A stretch of DNA of 64,000 nucleotides. Source: Hedera helix. Its lineage: Eukaryota > Streptophyta > Magnoliopsida > Apiales > Araliaceae. The notes under the pieces are model-generated. The model saw only the letters and a program-made list of their open reading frames with translations, made no database searches and was not told where the DNA came from. Shown here in pieces: positions 11,966 to 23,205 of the stretch. Location: positions 4,708,577 to 4,772,576 of the forward strand of contig OX359270.1 in the NCBI GenBank assembly GCA_947179155.2, read 5' to 3'. Position numbers and translations under genes: made by a program. Position 1 is the stretch's first letter; every line of letters starts with the position of its first letter.

Positions 11966-13213
11966 CTTTCGGTATTTACGGTTCTGCCCCTCCGCGTTTC
12001 AGCTTATTACAGTTTTGCCCTTCTACCTTTAATTTCCTACAAAACAAAATATAAACTAATTAAAAATAAATAAAAATACTAAAAATCCTAAAAACACATA
12101 ATAATAAATAAAACACCTAAAATAAATAAAAACACATAAATAAAAAGAAATATAAAAACACTATAAAATTACTTAAATTAACATAAATTAACTAAAATCC
12201 TATAAAACCTATTAAAATCAAAATATGCTAAATAATTAAACATTTAAGCACACAATAAATATAAAAACTAAGTATTATGGAATAAAAATATCGTATAATT
12301 TAACTCTATCAATACTTGCAATTTCTCTTAACAATTAACTAAGGTACGGTTAATTCTCTAAAATATGCAACCCATAGTTACCTACCAATTTTGTCTTGGT
12401 AAATCATATACATACATAATTGTATCTATAATATTCTTCCACCAATTAACCCATGTAAGGTTATTCTCTTCTAACAACTAACCCAAGGTCAAACTACCAA
12501 CATCACCTTAGTTAATTCTTATCCATCATGTATATATATAATTATGTAGCTACACATATTGCTAGTAACTAACCAATACATAGTTAAACCTTTAATTTAT
12601 TTACCTCATAGGGTTACTCAATTAACCCATCCATGGTTAATTCTCATCATCACATGCATTCACCTAGCAATTAACCAATATTTGGTTAATGCCTTCTCTT
12701 GCCTACCAACTAGGGTTATTCAATTAACCCTACATTAGTTAATTCTCTACACTCACCAATACTTGAAAAATATTCTCCCAACACATTGACCAACATTTGA
12801 CTTTTAAGTTTAGACTCAATGTTTGGGCTACTCATTTATTTTATTTGGGTTCATTACTTTATATTCTTACATTAACTCCATTAGACTTCCATATCAAAAC
12901 TAATTAATTTATTAGTTTTGTTGGGTATTAATTTACTCATCTTCTTATTTGGCTAAAAAAACACACTTTAGGTATATATATGTATCAATATAATCACATT
13001 CACTTCTTAATTGAATTTATTTTCTTAATAAATTCTCCAAATGAATCATTATAATATTCTCACATTTAATCCCTAACAAATAAATTAGGTTAAACAAAAT
13101 GTTTACTCATTTTCTACACATCTCACTTCTCCAACTCCAGGTTTTAAACCTTAACCTTTAATTAATTATTTAAGATCTTATCTATAAGTCTTGTAAATAT
13201 CCGGGGTATTACA

Positions 13214-13801
13214 GTACGCGAGGCTAATCCCCTCAAGTAGAATCTGAAAATATAACCTAAGAGGATCGATCAAGTGATTGATTCCTAAAAGCAAACATTT
13301 AGGGTCTTTCAACCACTTAGCATTTAAATAATCAATTTTCATTCATTAAATTGTGCGTTGATTATATCAAATTCACACTATTGAATCTTTCAGTCATTAT
13401 TCTTATTCATGGCATATTTTGTACTCATTTTAAACTTGTTGGGCAAACTAGTTGTTCACCCTTGCTATGTCATGATATTATTGCAGCTAAGCCTGAAGGT
13501 TCGAATAAAGATAAAGGCAAAGGAAAGATGAAATTCTAGTTAAACTAGATAGTTGATTGCTTGTTTTAAAGTGGTATTTTGACATTATTAGATGTAACGC
13601 AAACACTGATATCTTTTTGTAGGTTGTGATGTATATATTTTTGTAAAGGTTGTAGATATTGGGATTAGAAAGTCATTGTAATAGACAACATATGTTTATT
13701 GAAATTCCGTATTAGTATTAAATGTTGTTTAGCAGTGATTATTGTATTTATACGTGAGCACCAAATTCAAGGTAATAGTATCTAAATTTGGGGGTGTCAC
13801 A
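13214..13801 (+). mobile_element. Right part of the outer long LTR
   Basis: Continues 3915-4054 after the inserted LTR and ends at 13801 with TTTGGGGGTGTCACA, the same 3' terminus the other copies show on the minus strand, so this copy is on the plus strand. No primer site follows, so it is a solo or 3' LTR. It contains the conserved block GTTGTTCACCCTTGCT and a splice-acceptor-like TTATTGCAG ending at 13486, followed by a short frame (KPEGSNKDKGKGKMKF) also seen in the copy at 28120-28176. Confidence 0.65.
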
Positions 13802-14295
13802 ATAAATGCTTAAGAATTTTATATATACTTTTTTTTTCATGAACAAGGAAAGAGTTGTTCATCTCACAACATAAAACTATTAATAGTAGACATGATCTTA
13901 TTACAAACAGACTTTTCAAGAAAAAAAATTAATTGCATAATAACACTGAAAAAATTTCAACTTTAAACTGAAGGAGTTTTGGATTCCTTAATGTAACATT
14001 AAACAAATAAGGTCTCAGGTGACTATGTACACGTTTATTGTTCAGACCTCTTAAACTGACTATCAATCCAAATAAACAATATCCAAACACGATGCTTCAA
14101 AAAAAACACTAGGTGAATAAAAAAAATGCTAATAGAAGAATAGTCTTGATAAGCCATCATAAAAATAGAATAAAAACTAAATTAATAATGACTAACAAAG
14201 CATAATGTCATTTCAGTAAGTAGTTCTTAGCTCTCAGCAACTAGTCTACTTGTACAATTAGTTCTTACTGCTCAACGGCTAGTATAAATACATAC

Positions 14296-14461
14296 TTGAA
14301 TAATGGTAAGTTTCAAGACCATGTGCTACAGGTACTGCTGGTTCCTTGTTCATCACTTCACATATATCTGCATTATGCAACTCAAGATGGCAAGAAAACT
14401 GAATATAAGCTGACAAACTAAGGCCACTTTCAAATGCAACATTGACAACAATCATCTTCCC
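14296..14461 (-). pseudogene. Unrecognised exon-like fragment, 55 codons
   Basis: On the minus strand a 55-codon open stretch is bounded by an acceptor-like CAG (complement of 14462-14464) and a good donor GTATGT (complement of 14290-14295). The predicted peptide begins GKMIVVNVAFESGLSLSA and continues in ordinary protein-like composition. I do not recognise the family. It lies about 430 bases downstream of the pfkB-like exon on the same strand but does not match what follows that motif in pfkB kinases, so it may come from another gene. Confidence 0.35.
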
Positions 14462-14893
14462 CTGATGCTAAGCCTATTATGCATATAGAGATACCCTTCA
14501 TCCAACTTGGAATCAAGTTATAGACCCAAGTTATAGACCGCAAGGCAATGAAATGACAATCGGCATATGAAAGCAGCTTTGATTAATATTTTGTTATGAT
14601 TTGTGAGTTTCCTGGCTAGATATTTACTAAACTAGATTTATTCTTTCTTCTCCAAATGTGGTAAATAGTTATATAAACTTAAACACTTGTGTTGGTTCAA
14701 GTTGTGATCAACTTGCTGCTATATACACTGCCTGATATTAGTAACTTTTCTGTTAGATTGCAACAACAATTAAGGCCAGTTTAATTAAAATACGCATCAT
14801 ACAACGTGTTGTGCATGACAAGACAAGCTGAAAGCTTAAAACAGTGGTCATAGTTGAAGAGAACATAACAAGATAGCAAAGTAGATAATTTAC

Positions 14894-15000
14894 CAGAAAT
14901 CATCATAATGTCTTTCAACGTAGGAGACGTCTGATGCTGTGATAGCAATTAGAGCACCACTCTTACGAGCAACTTCACATGATTTCGGAATTGTCTCATG
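14894..15000 (-). pseudogene. Exon fragment of a pfkB-family carbohydrate kinase
   Basis: The minus strand encodes about 35 residues, including CEVARKSGALIAITASDVSY and ERHYDDFW, closely resembling a conserved segment of plant pfkB (ribokinase-like) sugar kinases. That segment lies before the GNYADI/NSDEA region in intact enzymes. The exon ends at a consistent donor (TG|GTAAAT, exon edge 14894). Residues upstream of ETIPKSCEV do not match the family, and the catalytic GAGD motif is not found nearby, so this is a fragment, not a gene. The frame stays open for 64 codons (14890-15084), partly by chance. Confidence 0.6.
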
Positions 15001-16130
15001 CTTTGTATCTCGTCTCATATGGGCATCAAATGAAGAGATAGAAGAGTTACTTAAGTAAGAAACACCATTCATACATTTCAACAATTCGGAGAACTCTTGG
15101 AATAGAATAAAAGAACAGGGGTTGTAACTAAATTAATGTTAAATCCTTCATTCCTGAATATATAAAATTCCACCAGAGTTGTAGCCTTTTTAAATAATCA
15201 TGGCAGCTTGATAGTTTGCGGTAAAAGAGACTTGTATCATATCCTTTTCAAAACTTTCAACAATTGTATTAACAGCTACTATTAGACAACCAATATAAGG
15301 CATAAGCAGCAGAAACCTAAAAAGAAAAAAAAAACCTGTTTCCCTAGTTATTGGTAAGTATACTTATCAAGGATCCTTAAAGGAAACAGAAATGGAGAAT
15401 ATAGTAGCTAAAGATTATAATTAATATTAATCAATGATTCAGTTTCTTTACTAACATTTAAAACTTCTAAACAACAACAAGTTTGAGATTAACCGCACTT
15501 AACACAAACCAATAATCTTTTGAAAAGGAATTGTATACAAATTTCTGACCTGATATGCAAGATTACATGGGGTCATGTGGTAATAAAAAAATTCTCAGTC
15601 TATTTGAACTTTGAAGAACAGAAAAATATCATTCTTCAGTAGTCATAAATCCACAAGCCCAAGAAATAAAAAATTAAAAATCTTGTCTAATGTTTTGCAA
15701 TTGATCCTGTTTTCTTTTTAGTAACTTCTATCTTTTTTCTCCTATTATTATCCATTTAATATTTTATTATAAAGTTAAAAGTTTGTGGTATTAGTTTTGT
15801 ATACTAACAGTAAGTGGGGTTAAGATAACTGTATGTTTGGATATTTAATGCGTTGTTACAAGACTTAAATTTTAAAATTATTTTAAGACAATATGTAGGT
15901 TTTCTTTGTCCTAGTGTTTTCTTTTTCCCTTTTCAATTTTGATCAGGGTGTAGATATTCAACTTTGAATTGCAATTGATAGTACGAAAGCCACGTTCGTT
16001 GTGAAACGCAGGCTTGCATGTGAGATGGTAAAGTACTGGCAGCAAGTATAGGCATTAACTTTTCTTTAAATTTTGAACTTGACCAACAAAAAACATTCTT
16101 AGGATTTATGGTTGCCTTTTTGTGTTCTGT

Positions 16131-16443
16131 AATATCCTATATATTTACAAGATTTGTAGATAAAATTTTGAATAATCAATTAAAGGTTATGGTTTAAAAC
16201 CTAGAGTTGGAGAAGTGAGATGTGTAGAAAATTGGTGAACATTTTTTTTAACATAATTTATTTGTTAGAAATTAAATGTGGGAATATTGTAATGATGTAT
16301 GTAGAGAATTTATTAAGAAAATAAATTCAATTGAGAAGTGAATGTGGTTATATTGATATACATATATACCTAAAGTGTGTTTGTTAGCCAAATAAGAAGA
16401 TGGGTAAATTAATACTCAATTATACTAATAAATTAATTAGTTT
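16131..16443 (+). mobile_element. 5' fragment of a long LTR, truncated by the copia element
   Basis: Starts TGTAATATCC and aligns over about 310 bp with the reverse complement of 12890-13213, the terminal part of the solo LTR on the opposite strand. Similarity stops at about 16440, where the copia LTR remnant begins. Confidence 0.75.
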
Positions 16444-16548
16444 AAATAAATTACTTGGTAATATTATTTAATTTAAGTAAAAAGTTTTTAAGTGATCTAT
16501 TCAACCCCTCCCCCTTCTAGATCACTCGTGTGCCTCTGGGAACTAACA
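16442..16548 (+). repeat. 5' LTR remnant
   Basis: Matches 24845-24951 nearly base for base apart from a C-tract length difference and a few substitutions. Everything upstream of this part of the LTR is missing. Confidence 0.8.
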
Positions 16549-16550
16549 AT

Positions 16551-16562
16551 TGGTATCAGAGC
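16551..16562 (+). other. Primer-binding site, initiator tRNA-Met type
   Basis: TGGTATCAGAGC two bases after the LTR end, the standard primer site of plant copia elements. Confidence 0.9.
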
Positions 16563-19556
16563 AGGTTCTCACGAACATAAAAAGCTCACGCTTTGAATAG
16601 ATCCTATGGCACTAGTAAAACTATGTTTTGAGTTTAAGAACTGAAGTGAACCATTTCTTATGAACAAGCTTACAAATTAATGTGTCTTTTCATGCAGGTA
16701 CAATTGTGAATGTTGAGTGTTGATAATCTATCTGATGTTGTATACTCATTGTCATTTAAATCCTATCTAAGACAAATTCAGATGATCTCTGCAAAGAAGC
16801 AGTCAAGTGAACTTTCAAAATTAAATTGATGCAGCGAGATGAAGAAATCAAAAGGATATTCTGTTGCTAAGATTATTAATTGATTCGCTCGAGAATACAA
16901 TAACTTATATTTCTGCCTTCAAATAAATTGGGAAGTTCAAATCTTGATGCCAAAGGACACCGGATCCTATTCTTCTCAAAGGAAGCATCACTGTGCCAAG
17001 CACTAACAAAACTACTTCTCACCGGTTCGAAAGTTTATAGCAGAAGCAAGCCCAACAGAAATCTATGCTTAAAAGTGTTAAATGATTTTTTACATACCGA
17101 ACGTCAGCAGCTGAAATAAGTGTCGAATCCAAGTATTCACTCGACGTGCTCAGCATTAAGCTTTACGATAAGCTTAAGGTCTTAAGTTCAAAAGATCTTA
17201 TCTGAAGATGAGTGACAAAGGAACTACTTCATTTATTTAAAAGCAGTATAAGGAGTTCTGTCAAAAGCTACAACATATGGTAATCAATGATGAAATCCAT
17301 AAGCAGTATTTCTCCTATCTTCAAGTGGATAATCTCAAGCATGACTGGTTTTAAAGGAATCTATTTCAAAAAGTCTTTAATGGTCTTCTGAAACTACTTC
17401 TCTGAAAGACATTACAGATGTATATCTCACTGCCATGTCTTGGATGATGAATATCAAAGTCATTTTCTTAAATCACAGATACCAGGCCCGAGACCTGAAA
17501 ATCAACTCAGCACAGATGAATGGACATATATATATATATATCTATGATCACCGGGTCAAAGATTCATTCTGCAAATCATTAAAGTTCAAGAAGAGTTGAA
17601 GAAACTCATTCATGTACAAAGCAGCTTATTCAATGAAGAAATTCATGCAAGGCACACCTTATGTACGTGCTCAGAATTAAAAGGCAAATGCTCTCAACGT
17701 CAAATTTCTTCAGACCAACTATGAATGAGAAGGGTGAGAAGATCAAGGCAATAAAGAGTAATCACGGATGATTTACTCTAAGATTAAGAAAGCACCTTAT
17801 AATCTACGAGAAAGAGGAAAGTCCATTTCAAGAAAATTTCATGCACTTAGCCATTGGCAGTAGGCTCTCAAACATCAATGCATCAAACGAAGCTCTAGCT
17901 TGAAATGATTGAAGAAATATCTGTTTGACATTCTATGGAAAAGTCAAATCTATAGAATGCTAAACAGGAAGTCCTTTGATAGTAGACATCCTCACAAATC
18001 ATTCTGGATGGAGATGACCAAAAGGGAATTAGAAAAGATAGTGCAATAGGAAAGAAACAATGGTGGAGTTTCAAGGTCAACAAAGAAAAGCCCTACGATC
18101 TAAAGAAATTAGAGAAGAATGTACCAAGACTCAACGATAAATATCGTAGAGTTCCTTACTCAACAAATATGTTGGATTCTTCAAGGAAGTCAACCTATGA
18201 AAGATTGAGTGAAATTTGAATACTGGTGCAAGAAGAAGACTTGAATCTTGGAATTCTCTAGAAGAGAAAGAAGCTGGTTATAAAGGAAAGCATCTATTAA
18301 TCTTTGATCTTACCTATTGATTTAGTAAATCCTGTCGGATCTGCTGTCACTAATATCATGGTGAGGTAAAGATCATTCGAGTCAGAAGGAAGTTCATCAC
18401 TCAAAAGAAAGATCGTGGAGTTTGTCAGGCGAATGCAGAATAAGGCTTGGCAGATTGAAGAGACCTATCGGAAGATCGTAGAGTTGACGCAGCATCGAAG
18501 AGCTAACTCTCGGGATCGTAGAGTCAATACAGTCAGTCACTCTACGACTATCATAATCCAGTCTACGAACCGAGCAGCAACCTCTACATGAGCATTCTGA
18601 GTCATGACAACGATCCTCATAAAGATTAACCAGAAGGCTGTCTTTGAACTATCAAACAAACTAAACGAAGATCTTTGAGTACATCTAAAGCTTCTAGTCT
18701 TAACAGAGATCATAGAGCAGTTCAAATCTTAACTCTATGATTGCACTACAGGCAAGATCGTAAAGCAGCAGAGCCAAGTCGTAGAGTGAGAAAGCAAGCT
18801 CAAAAGTATGAAATTCATCAGAGGACGGAATTAAGGAAAATTAGTGATGAATGATCGCTACAATCAACTCCGGATCTTCAATAGCTCAAGGATATCAAAG
18901 GAATCCAAACTATGTCCAATAGTTAGTCTCAGACAATAAATCTTCAGAAAGCAAGGTAAATTTATTCATCGTTGGACTACATTTCTCATTCCAGTCACAA
19001 AATCCCAAAATAATGTGATTGATGAACCAAATGCACATATTTCTCTGGTCATAGTCTCTAAACTCTATGACTAATAACCAAGCTAGCCTTATCGTCCCAA
19101 ATCGTAGAGTCACTACACTTCATACAAACCTCTTTCCTATAAACTCCTTCATAGCTAATTTACCAGCCTACAATTCATGACATCAGTAACCAAGGTCATC
19201 TATTGAAAGGATGATTGTTGAGTAACTAGCAGCTCACTCTACGAACTGATCAAGCTAACTCAAACAAGGAAGGTGAACTTCACACTCTCTAAACTCAAGT
19301 GGGTTAGAATACTTGATGTGCTTCAGTTATGAAAAATGCAAAAGTTAAGCCCACGTTCTACAAATGAGCATCTGACACGTGTCCTCTGCAAAAATAAGAA
19401 GGAACTGGCATAAGTCAATTTTTAAAAAACTGACGGTGGTCCTTTCCCATCAGTTATCAATACCCATTCTCCCAAAACTCATCGAAACCCTAGATTTCGA
19501 AAAATCTTCAAAAATCGAAATCACTCCCTGTGCTATTCTCAAATTAGTTTACCCTC
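16563..19556 (+). other. Decayed interior of the copia element
   Basis: Three kilobases with stops in all frames and no motif I can assign. Purine-rich composition and short open runs on the plus strand hint at former coding sequence. From about 18140 the words ATCGTAGAG/CTCTACGAT begin to recur in both orientations. Confidence 0.5.
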
Positions 19557-21060
19557 ATGGCATCTCTTCAAGTTATTCCTGGAAATCTCGTTTGTTTTGA
19601 AAAAATTGAAGATGCAGAGCAGAAATTCAAAAATATTCTTCATCTGGTCAAGAATGCTGGGTTCACCAAGTGTTTGGAAACCAGTACCAGAATTTTCTCT
19701 ACACTTGTGAAAGAATTCTATTCAAACGCTGCTTATCGAGGAAATACTCTCATCACAAAGGTTAAGGAAATCTCATTGCAAATAGGGGTTTCTGAAATCA
19801 ATCTCAGCCTAGGTATTCCAATCGGAAGAATTACTTCTCTTGACAAGATTGATACCGAGCATGGACTGGAGCTGATGGGCTATGAAAAGAAGTCTCTTCT
19901 AAAAGGAATCAAGAAGAAAGATTTCCCTTAGCAGTACGAGTTTCTGGCTGAGATTATTGGGAAGAGCATTCTATGCAAAGACACTGCATATTGCATATGA
20001 TATTGTTAGTGAAGATCAATTAAGGCTTATGATTGCTATTGTTCTAGGAAAGAAAATTAACTTCGGAGCAGTTCTCTTAGGATGGATAAAAAGGTGGATA
20101 GATGATGAAAAAACAAGAGCTGAAGCAGGAAAGCCTACTCCCAAGATGCTCTATGAAAGATTCGTAAGCATCATTTTGAATAAGTTTCTAGCAAATGCAA
20201 TTGGCGAAGATGAAGGAGAAGTTCTAAATTTCAACAAAAGGATTACTCCAAGGTTGTTTGAAGACTGGAAAAAAAAACCTCATGCCAGTAAGGGTAAGAA
20301 GGCACGAGGATCGAGAAGCATCAACAGAAAGATGGAAGAGAAATCTAAAGGAAAAAGGGAAATGGAAGAAATTTCTAAGGAAGAATTCCAAGAGGCTGAT
20401 GTGCAGTCAAGAAACAAAACTCTTGTGATCTATGATAGTCAAGAATCAAAGAAGAAAAGAAAATTCAATGAAGTAGAGAATGCTGCAGAAAAGAAAGATG
20501 TCAGTACAGAGAAAGCTAAGAAGGAGCAGACAAATCCCAAAGGGTCTAAAATTGAGAAGAAGAAGAAGAAGAAGGAAAACAAAGTTACTCACACTATCCC
20601 AAGGAGAAGCTAGAGGATTAGAGAACAGTGGAGAAGTTTAATCATTACAGGACCACCTCAAATTATAGAAATTGATGATGATGAAGAAAAATCAAATTCT
20701 GGAGAAAGAACATCTGATAGTTCAAAAGAAGAAACATCAATAGGCTTTTCAGAGGAAAGATCAAAAAGTCATAAAAATAGCCTGTCTAAGAAAAAAGACA
20801 TATCGGGTTCTGATCAGATAGCTGAACTAGTTGAAAAAGTCTCAGCACCTGAGATTAATGAAAGTGATGGTGTTGCTAAAAATGTTATTATACCAGGTGA
20901 ACAATTCTCTAGAAATTCTGAAGTTGGAAAAGCTAAATCAGATGAGAAAGAAGATCGTCGAGAAGCTGTGATGAGAGAAGATGAACACCTCCAAGAAGAG
21001 ATCAGTATTCATGAATTAGAAGAATCAAGAGACAGGTCAAGGAGGTCAATGAGATGAAAA
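19557..21060 (+). pseudogene. Plant-transposon-type ORF (PF20167-like), broken
   Basis: ATG at 19557 opens a 124-codon frame ending in TAG at 19929. Coding resemblance resumes in another frame from about 19957 to a TAG at 20611, then continues in that same frame to TGA at 21056. The first part has the layout of the 'putative plant transposon protein' domain: a TLVKEFYSN motif near residue 59, then a segment with a LGIPIGRI core. The second part continues it (FYAKTLHIAYDIVSEDQLRL, then KKINFGAVLLGWIKRW). The C-terminal half is Lys/Glu-rich, low complexity and probably disordered. Function is unknown in this family, which is carried by plant retroelements. One frameshift and at least two stops make it a pseudogene. 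Confidence 0.6.
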
Positions 21061-21558
21061 GGATTAAGTGGATTTATAAAGAAAATAGGCAGGAGTTCAA
21101 GTGTAAGTCAAAAGGAGAGAAAAATAAGGAAGAAAGTTGAAAAGAAGCTGAGGAAAGTAAGTCTATTAAGAAAGCTGGAGAAGCAGCAATATAAAGAATA
21201 TCGACTGAAGCAAGTCAAAAGAAGACGTAGAGAAAGAAGAAAGCATGCAAGCCAGATGGAAAAATATTCTATTTCATGGGATCATGATCATCTATTCAGT
21301 TTCATTCCCATACTACCACTTCTAAGGACTATATTCATGAATGATCAAAGTTCTATCAGTTGGAGCTACTCAACATTTCCAAATCTTTCGTTAGTCGCTC
21401 AACATTTCATAAAGCCAATGACCATTGCAATTACACTGATAAGCAATGAGCCCTTCTATCCTCACTACCAAAGTCGCCAGGAAATATCCATCTGGAATCT
21501 GACCGGCTCTCAATCATCTGGTCAGTCTGTGGTTGATCAAAATGCAGAAATCAGATAG
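21061..21558 (+). pseudogene. Basic tail region of the transposon-type ORF
   Basis: After the TGA, Lys/Arg-rich coding-like sequence continues, with a 100-codon open frame from 21256. No domain is recognised. It probably belonged to the same ancestral ORF. Confidence 0.35.
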
Positions 21559-22050
21559 TCCTCTTTTGTGACTTTATAAACTCTTAGTCACCCTACACCA
21601 CCTCCCTGATCGTAGAGTCCCAAAACTTTGCGAACATTTTTCAAAATACCATTTCCCCAGTCATAGAGTCTCAACATTCTATGGACCATGAAAATGTATT
21701 TGGTAGGTTCCCCACATTCAGCTTCACACAGTATCTCTAATTGTTGATGTCAAAAAGGGGGGAGAGAATATATGCACAGAAAATATAGGAGCAGCTGGGA
21801 GAACACTAATTAAGGGGGAGCATCACTTCTCAAACTAAGGGGGAGCAGCCAACTAAGGGGGAGAAGAGTGAAATATGAAGAGCAGCTGTAAGTATGTGTA
21901 ATTATCTTTATGTAAGTTTTCTCATTTAATGAAATCATCCTTTTGCACTAGCTATATAGTTTCTCACTGTATCGTAAGACATAATTTACTTTTCAAGCAA
22001 GTGCATTATATGTATTTCATATCAACAGGTCTATTGGTTTTGTCATCATC

Positions 22051-22064
22051 AAATAGGGGGAGAT
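22051..22064 (+). other. Polypurine tract
   Basis: AAATAGGGGGAGAT immediately precedes the 3' LTR start TGTTGAAGG and primes plus-strand synthesis in this class of element. Confidence 0.75.
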
Positions 22065-22967
22065 TGTTGAAGGTTGTTTGATTTGATGATGATGACTATT
22101 GTGCAAAAATGATTGTGGTAAATGTGCTTATATAGTTGATTGTCCATATGTATCTGATTAAGTGCTTATGTGTTAATGTGCCTATGTGCTTACTTGATTA
22201 TGTGCGTATATGTTTTAAAGTGCTTATGTGGTTAATTGACTAAGTGATTACATGTTAATTTAAATATGTGTCTACATGATCATGTGTGTATGATATATAT
22301 TACCTGATTCAAATATTATGATTTGCACACTTATATAGAACCAATATGATCTTGTTGAAAACTATCTGCTGCTTATAATAAGAGTAAAAGTTATCTAGTT
22401 CAAATGTTGTAAAGTCCTTTTGAAAAGAATTATGTGTACAAAGGACTTAGATAAAAGATCAGAAATGTTAGGTTGATCTTTCCGTAGAAGTTACTTTGCA
22501 TTAAAGATAAATACTATAAGCAGAGTAATATAAGATTAAATCATTGTTGTATGGCAAAGTTTGTAAAGTCCTTTTAGTGTAATGATGTGCAAGGACTTAG
22601 TTAGAAAAGATCAAATCTATTAAATTGATCTTATGTTATATTTGTTCAATCAATATAATCGTAGAATGGACTCTACGATTCCAAGCAAACAAGACTCAAC
22701 GATTCAGTCTGTTCGTAGAGTGGACTATACAACTCCATACCAGGATAACTCTACGATCATCAAGGAGAGACAGCTATGCAAGAGTTCTACAGAATATACA
22801 AGCTGAATTGGAGAATTGATCAAGTACAAAACATAGAGCAGAACTCTACGATCGTCGAACAAACAGCTAAGCAAGCCTTCAGGAAACGTAGAACCAGAGA
22901 AGAAATGTACTCTACGATATGCACAAACTGACAAGATCGTAGAGAGGATTCAAAGAGCAAGCACATA

Positions 22968-23205
22968 CGAGAATTCTACGATTTGCACAGGTAAACGAAA
23001 TCATAAGAAAAAGCATTGAAGTCAGCAACTCTACGATTTGCACAGAAGGACAAGATCGTAGAATGAAATCGTAAAGAAAAGCACTGCAGTCAGCAACTCT
23101 GCGATTTGCACAGAAAGACAAGATCGTAGAACGAAATCATAAAGCAAAGCACTGCAGTCAGTAATTCTATGATCTGAACAAAATAGCAAGATCGTAGAGT
23201 GAGAG
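22968..23205. repeat. Tandem repeats of about 67 bp in the copia LTR
   Basis: Roughly three and a half copies of a unit containing ACTCTACGATTTGCACAG, ACAAGATCGTAGAA and GCACTGCAGTCAG. Each unit holds the ATCGTAGA word in both orientations. Confidence 0.65.

Larger units (their letters stand above)
7109..12311 (-). mobile_element. Non-autonomous gypsy (Athila-like) LTR retrotransposon, gag only
   Basis: Two direct repeats (7109-8109 and 10637-12311), both TGGGGAGC...CTCTATCA, bound a 2.5-kb interior. The element is flanked by the 5-bp target duplication ATACT (7104-7108 and 12312-12316). A tRNA-Asp-type primer site abuts the right LTR and reads on the minus strand, so the right LTR is the 5' one. 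The interior carries one gag-like ORF and no protease, reverse transcriptase, RNase H or integrase, so mobility would have required proteins supplied in trans. The two LTRs differ at scattered sites, many of them C/T or G/A changes, which suggests moderate age. Confidence 0.88.
10637..12311 (-). repeat. 5' LTR (1675 bp, full length)
   Basis: Starts TGGGGAGC and ends CTCTATCA on the plus strand; it matches 7109-8109 plus a 674-bp block that is retained here. It contains a minus-strand TATA box and a GC-rich palindrome cluster (11790-11965). The 117-codon minus-strand frame at 11600-11953 arises from this GC-rich stretch and has no recognisable domain. Confidence 0.85.
4055..13213 (-). mobile_element. 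Solo long LTR interrupted by a nested gypsy element
   Basis: It starts TGTAACGTCCCC and ends GGGGTATTACA, flanked by the 5-bp direct repeat GTACG (4050-4054 and 13214-13218). TG..CA ends plus a 5-bp duplication indicate LTR-retrotransposon integration, and no internal region remains, so it reads as a solo LTR. Removing the nested element (7109-12311 plus one ATACT) leaves about 3.95 kb. A minus-strand TATA box (CTATTTATAG on the plus strand, 6291-6300) marks minus orientation. In that orientation it ends in GGGGACGTTACA, as chromovirus (Tekay/Del) LTRs often do; that assignment is inference. Confidence 0.8.
13802..16130. other. Intergenic stretch with captured gene fragments
   Basis: 2.3 kb without a complete gene. 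Two exon-like pieces lie on the minus strand (14296-14461 and 14894-15000). The rest is AT-rich and shows no element ends I can recognise. Confidence 0.5.
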
